64,000 nt of DNA from Lucinisca nassula (taxonomy: Eukaryota > Mollusca > Bivalvia > Lucinida > Lucinidae): positions 116,431,037 to 116,495,036 of the forward strand of contig OY757011.1 of NCBI GenBank assembly GCA_963580285.1, in the 5' to 3' direction. The notes beneath the pieces are model-generated. The model did not search any database, was not told where the DNA came from, and saw only the letters and a program-made list of their open reading frames with translations. Positions 59,561 to 64,000 of this stretch are shown piece after piece. Position 1 is the stretch's first letter. Every line of letters begins with the position of its first letter. The position numbers and the translations under genes are program-made.

Positions 59561-60110
59561 TTTTCCACACACGAAGTTGTCTAGTGCGAGGGGATTTGTA
59601 TCGCATGCGATGCCTTGTTTTTATTTTGCATGAATGTTCCTTGGGCGGACCTCTTAGATTCCTTGAAGAAATTTTGATCCGACAAAAAACATGGCCACCA
59701 TGGGCGGGGCTTATTTTCACTATTTAACGTATAACGTAATGCTAAAAAATCATTTTCTGCAAAAGTACTTGTGGGATTTCATTGTAATTTGCATGAATTG
59801 TCCTTGGGTGGACTGTTGTGAGATTCCTTGAAAAAAATTTGATCTTACAAAAAAACATGGCCGCCATGGGCGAGGCTTATTTTCACTATATAACATATAG
59901 TGTAATGCTGAAAATACTTTCTGCAAAAGTTCTTGTTTTATTTCATAGTTATTTGGCATGCATGTTCCTTGGGTGGACCTCTGTCATATTCCTTGAAGAA
60001 ATTTTGATCCGACATAAAACATGGCTGCAGTGGGCGGGGTTTATTTTCACTATATAACTGTAGTGTAATGTTAAAAAAGTCTTCTCTTCTTCAAAAGTTC
60101 TTGTTTATTT
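59561..60110 (+). repeat. Tandem array, three units of ~178 bp
   Basis: GAATGTTCCTTGGGCGGACC, CCTTGAAGAAATTTTGATCC, ACATGGCCACCATGGGCGGG and TATAACGTAATGCTAAAAAA recur three times. Related units occur in 60780-61090. Confidence 0.75.
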
Positions 60111-60485
60111 ATTTATTTATTTATTTAAAAGTACCTTCCTGTATCTGAATTAATCTCCTCCAATTTTGCTGACTATCACATATCTATAGAGGTCCACCTA
60201 CAAATTGTCATTCTAAAATTCAAAACATCAGAAATTTCACATGCCCATCACACTGGTGATAGAACTGATGTTTTCAACACAAACTCTATTTATACGACTT
60301 GATGTTTCAAAATAAATTCAAAATATTGAGGGAGATTGATTTATTAGACCTAATTATACTACAGTGTCAACAGTTCTCCAGATCCCTGAGGGTTAAAATG
60401 GCTTAGTTGAAAAGGGAGGCATACCGAATCCGACGGAGGAAAGGAAAAAATAAATAAATAAAGAAATAAAAACATAAATCTGTTC
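60111..60485. other. AT-rich segment between TTTA and TAAA runs
   Basis: A (TTTA)n run at about 60103-60127 and a TAAATAAATAAA run near 60450 face each other, so it may be an insertion. No coding evidence. Confidence 0.4.
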
Positions 60486-60488
60486 ATT

Positions 60489-61118
60489 TTTTAGCTCCTC
60501 TGGCCAAAGACCGGCGGGTCTTATGTTATATGTTATGGCCCTGTGTCTGTTGTGCGTCTGTGCGGTTGTGCATCCGTGCGTTAACTTTTTTCTTTAAACA
60601 TTTCCTCCTTAACTACTTGGTCGATTGTAACCAAACTTCACAGGAATGTTTCTCACATAGTCCTCTTCTGAATTCCATCAAAGAATTTTGTTACATGCAG
60701 AACAAAATGGCATCGAAAGCAAAAAAAAATATTTAAAAATCTTCTCCTCCAAAACCGCTCAATGGATTTTATTCTTATTTTGCATGAATGTTCCTTGGGT
60801 GGACCTCTGTCAGATTCCTTGAAGAAATTCGGATCAGGCAAAAAACATGGCCACCATGGCCATGCCCCACATGACTGCCATGGCCATGCCCCTTGGCTCA
60901 TTAGCTTTCAAAGACTTATATGGGGAAAAGTTTTAAAAACCTTCTCCTCCAAAACCGCTCAACGTAATGGATTTCATTCACACTTTGCATGAATGTTCCT
61001 TGGGTGGACCTCTGTCAGATTCCTTGAAGCAATTTTGATCAGACAAAAAACATGGCCGCCATGGACACGCCCATTTGCTAATTAGCTTCCATAGACTCAT
61101 AAAGGGATCTTTTTTTTT
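60489..61118 (+). mobile_element. HINE-like element, 5' part and two units
   Basis: TTTTTTAGCTCCTCTGGCC/AAAGACCGGCGGGTCT start, GTCTGTTGTGCGTCTGTGCG, ACTTGGTCGATTGTAACC, then units with AAAACCGCTCAA and CATGGCCATGCCCC. The next element begins before any 3' end appears. Confidence 0.55.
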
Positions 61119-63723
61119 TTTTAGCTCACCTGTCACGTAGTGACAAGGTGGGCTTTTGTGATCACTTTTCGTCCGTCGTCCGTCGTCAGTGCGTGTGTGT
61201 GTGTGTGTGTGTGTGTGCGTAAACTTTTTCTTCAAATGACATCTCCTCCTAAACCACTGATCAGATTTTGACCAAACTTCACAGCAATGATCCTTAGGTG
61301 GTCCCCTTTCAAAATTGTTCAAATGGTTCCGGTCCATTGCACATCTGGGTCACAGGAGCTAAAAATAGATTTTTTTACTGAAAATCTTTAAAAATCTTCT
61401 TCTCTGAAACCGCAAGGCCCAGGTCTTTGATATTTGGTATAAAGCTTCAGCTAGTGGACCACTACCAAGATTGTTCAAATTATAGCCCTGGGGCCAAAAA
61501 TGCCCTCGCCCCGGGGGCCTTTGGTTTTACATAGGCTTATATGTGGAAAATCTTTAAAAATCTTCTTCTCTGAAACCGCAAGGCCCAAGTCTTTGATATT
61601 TGGTATGAAGCTTCATCTAGTGGACCTCTATCAAAATTGTTCAAATTATAACCCTGGGGCCAAAAATGCCCCTGCCCCGAGGGCCTTTGGTTTTACATGG
61701 GCTTATATAAGGAAAATCTTTAAAAATCTTCTTCTCTGAAACCACAAGGCCCAGGTCTTTGATATTTGGTATGAAGCTTCATCTAATGGACCTCTACCAA
61801 GATTGTTCAAATTATAGCCCTGGGGCCAAAAATGGCCCCGCCCCGGGGGTCTTTGGTTTTACATAGGCTTATATAGGGAAAATCTTTAAAAATCTTCTTC
61901 TCTGAAACCGCAAGGCCCAAGTCTTTGATATTTGGTGTGAAGCTTCATCTAGTGGACCTCTATCAAGATTGTTCAAATTATAGCCCTAGGGCCAAAAATG
62001 CCCCCGCCCCGGGGCCCTTTGGTTTTACATAGGCTTATATAGGGAAAATATTTAAAAAATCTTCTTCTCTGAAACCACAAGGCCCAGGTCTTTGATATTT
62101 GGTATGAAGCTTTATCTAGTGGACCTCTACCAAGATTGTTCAAATTATAGCCCTGGGGCCAAAAATGGCCCCGCCCCGGGGGTCTTTGGTTTTACATAGG
62201 CTTATATAGGGAAAATCTTTAAAAATCTTCTTCTCTGAAACCGCAAGGCCCAAGTCTTTGATATTTGGTGTGAAGCTTCATCTGGTGGACCTCTATCAAG
62301 ATTGTTCAAATTATAGCCCTAGGGCCAAAAATGCCCCCGCCCTGGGGCTCTTTGGTTTTACATAGGCTTATATAGGGAAAATATTTAAAAAATCTTCTTC
62401 TCTGAAACCACAAGGCCCAGGTCTTTGATATTTGGTATGAAGCTTCATCTAGTGGACCTCTACCAAGATTGTTCAAATTATAGCCCTGGGGCCAAAAATG
62501 CCCCCGCCCCGGGGCCTTTGGTTTTACATAGGCTTATATAGGGAAAATCTTTAAAAATCTTCTTCTCTGAAACTGCAAGGCCCAAGTCTTTGTTATTTGG
62601 TGTAATGCTTCATCTAGTGGACCTCTATGAAGATTGGTCAAATTATAGCCCTGGGGCCAAAAATGCCCCTTCCCCGAGGGCATTTGGTTTTACATTGGCT
62701 TATATAGGGAAAATCTTTAAAAATCTTCTTCTCTGAAACCACAACGCCCAGGTCTTTGATATTTGGTATGAAGCTTCATCTAGTGGACCTCTACCAAGAT
62801 TGTCCAAATTAAAGCCCTGGGGCCAAAAATGTCCCCACCCCATGGGGCCTTTGGTTTTACATAGGCTTATATAGGGAAAATCTTTAAAAATCTTCTTCTC
62901 TGAAACCACAAGGCCCAGGTCTTTGATATTTGGTATGAAGCTTCTTCTAGTGGACCTCTACCAAGATTGTTCAAATTATAGCCCTGGGGCAAAAAATGGT
63001 CCCGCCCCGGGGGTCTTTGGTTTTACATAGGCTAATGTAGGGAAAATCTTTAAAAATCTTCTTCTCTGAAACCACAAGGCTCAAGTCTTTGATATTTGGT
63101 ATGAAGCTTCATCTAGTGGACCTCTATCAAGATTGTTCAAATTATAGTCCTAGGGCCAAAAATGCCCCCACCCCCGTGGCCCTTTGGTTTTACATAGACT
63201 TATATAGGGAAAATCTTTAAAAATCTTCTTCTATGAAACCCCAAGGTCCAGGTCTTCAATATTTACTAGGAAGCTACATCCAGCAGAATTCTACCAAGAG
63301 TGTTCAAATTTTTAGCCCTGGAGCCATAATTTGCCATGCCCCCAGGCCCACATGATTTACATAGACTTACATAGGGAAACCTATAAAATCTTTTTCCCCG
63401 ACTACCTAGGCCTAGGTGTTTGATTTGAGGCTTCATCTGATGGACATCTACTAAGATTGTTCAGATTATAGCCCTAATGGGAAGAAACTGGTCCTGCCCT
63501 GGGGCCCACATGTTTTACATAGACTTCTATTAGAAATACCTTTAAAATTCTTCTTAGAAATCACAGGGCTCAGGTCTTTGATATTTGGTGTGAAGCTTCA
63601 TCTTGTGGACCTCTACCAAGGTTGTTCAAATTAAAGCCCAGGGGCTAAAATGGTCCTGCCTGAGGCCCACTTGTTACACTATGGATCAGGTGAGCGAACC
63701 CAGGGCCCTCTGGGCCCTCTTGT
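61119..63723 (+). mobile_element. HINE/pearl-like element with regular ~165-bp array
   Basis: 5' hairpin 61123-61154, a (GT)n run at 61195-61216, CTCCTAAACCACTGATCAGA, then about a dozen regular units from 61384 (GAAACCGCAAGGCCCAGGTC, AAGCTTCATCTAGTGGACCT, GGGGCCAAAAATGCCCCCGC). The last units are more diverged. 3' end GGTGAGCGAACCC with hairpin AGGGCCCTCTGGGCCCT at 63702-63718. Confidence 0.72.
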
Positions 63724-64000
63724 GTTTTATATTAGGATCACTTTTTGTCTGTCATCCGTGCGTAAACAATTTCTTCAAAGGACATCTCCTCCTAAACCAC
63801 TGATCGGATTTTGACCAAACTTCACAGGAATGATCCTTAGGTGGTCCCCTTTCAGAGTTGTTCAAATGGTTCTGGTCGGTTGCACATATAGGTCACAGGA
63901 GCCAAAAATAGATTTTTTCACCGAAAACTTAAAAAATCTTCTTCTCTGAAACTGCAAGGCCCAGGTCTTTGATATATGGAATGAAGCTTCATCTAGTGGA
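63724..64000 (+). mobile_element. Next HINE-like element lacking the 5' hairpin, runs off the window
   Basis: Starts right after CTCTTGTG with TTTTATATTAGGATCACTTT, the same hairpin-less junction as at 56202, followed by CTCCTCCTAAACCACTGATC and the first array unit. Confidence 0.6.

Noticed and set aside
49300..64000. Upstream exons (kinase homology, transmembrane, ligand-binding) of the cyclase
   Set aside because: I looked on the minus strand for motifs preceding FVAEQLK and for kinase-like stretches and found none; they are probably in the gap or outside the window.

Overview
The window looks like non-coding, repeat-rich chromosomal DNA from a bivalve mollusc, probably a heterodont clam or mussel relative. 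I infer this from repeat style, not from a marker gene. The signs are long internal minisatellite arrays bounded by AGCTCACC hairpin starts and GGTGAGCGA...GGGCC hairpin ends (pearl/CvA/HINE-like elements), tRNA-headed SINEs, TTAA-flanked palindromic MITEs, and GT-AG introns of 1.5-4.4 kb. Nothing bacterial is visible. There is one assembly gap of 200 N at 54760-54959.

One protein-coding gene is well supported. It is the 3' half of a membrane-type (receptor) guanylyl cyclase on the minus strand. Five exons (49165-49288, 47376-47619, 42896-42994, 39199-39290, 35107-35718) have matching phases and GT-AG borders and total 1170 coding nt, 389 residues. They encode the class III cyclase domain and a C-terminal tail of about 190 residues ending in a class I PDZ-like motif. 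The ligand-binding, transmembrane and kinase-homology exons were not found; they should lie in the gap or beyond position 64000. The only other recognisable protein is a retroelement (reverse-transcriptase-linked) family present as two decayed coding copies and one 3' fragment at 48.1-54.2 kb, antisense to the cyclase gene.

Layout. 1-1260: spacer with TTAA MITEs. 1262-13054: stacked HINE-like elements with arrays of about 145 and 165 bp, including a 1.64-kb higher-order duplication. 13055-15850: spacer, a 104-bp MITE and a 313-bp duplicated repeat. 15851-20047: a further HINE-like element, its second array riddled with SINEs and a MITE. 20048-35100: intergenic DNA with many palindromic MITEs, CAAA-tailed SINEs, a reverse-strand HINE-like element and a 0.5-kb tandem dimer. 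35107-49288: the cyclase gene, its introns loaded with SINEs, MITEs and one retroelement copy. 49300-54759: upstream intron or spacer with MITEs and the other retroelement copies. 54960-64000: almost entirely HINE-like arrays.

No new multigene system is apparent. The most informative signals are (i) a Thr where guanylyl cyclases usually have a guanine-selecting Cys, (ii) the PDZ-type tail, (iii) a TTAA element whose end lies 11 nt from a splice acceptor, (iv) a three-deep nested insertion whose reconstructed empty site supports TTAA target duplication, and (v) one hairpin core shared by MITEs with unrelated ends.
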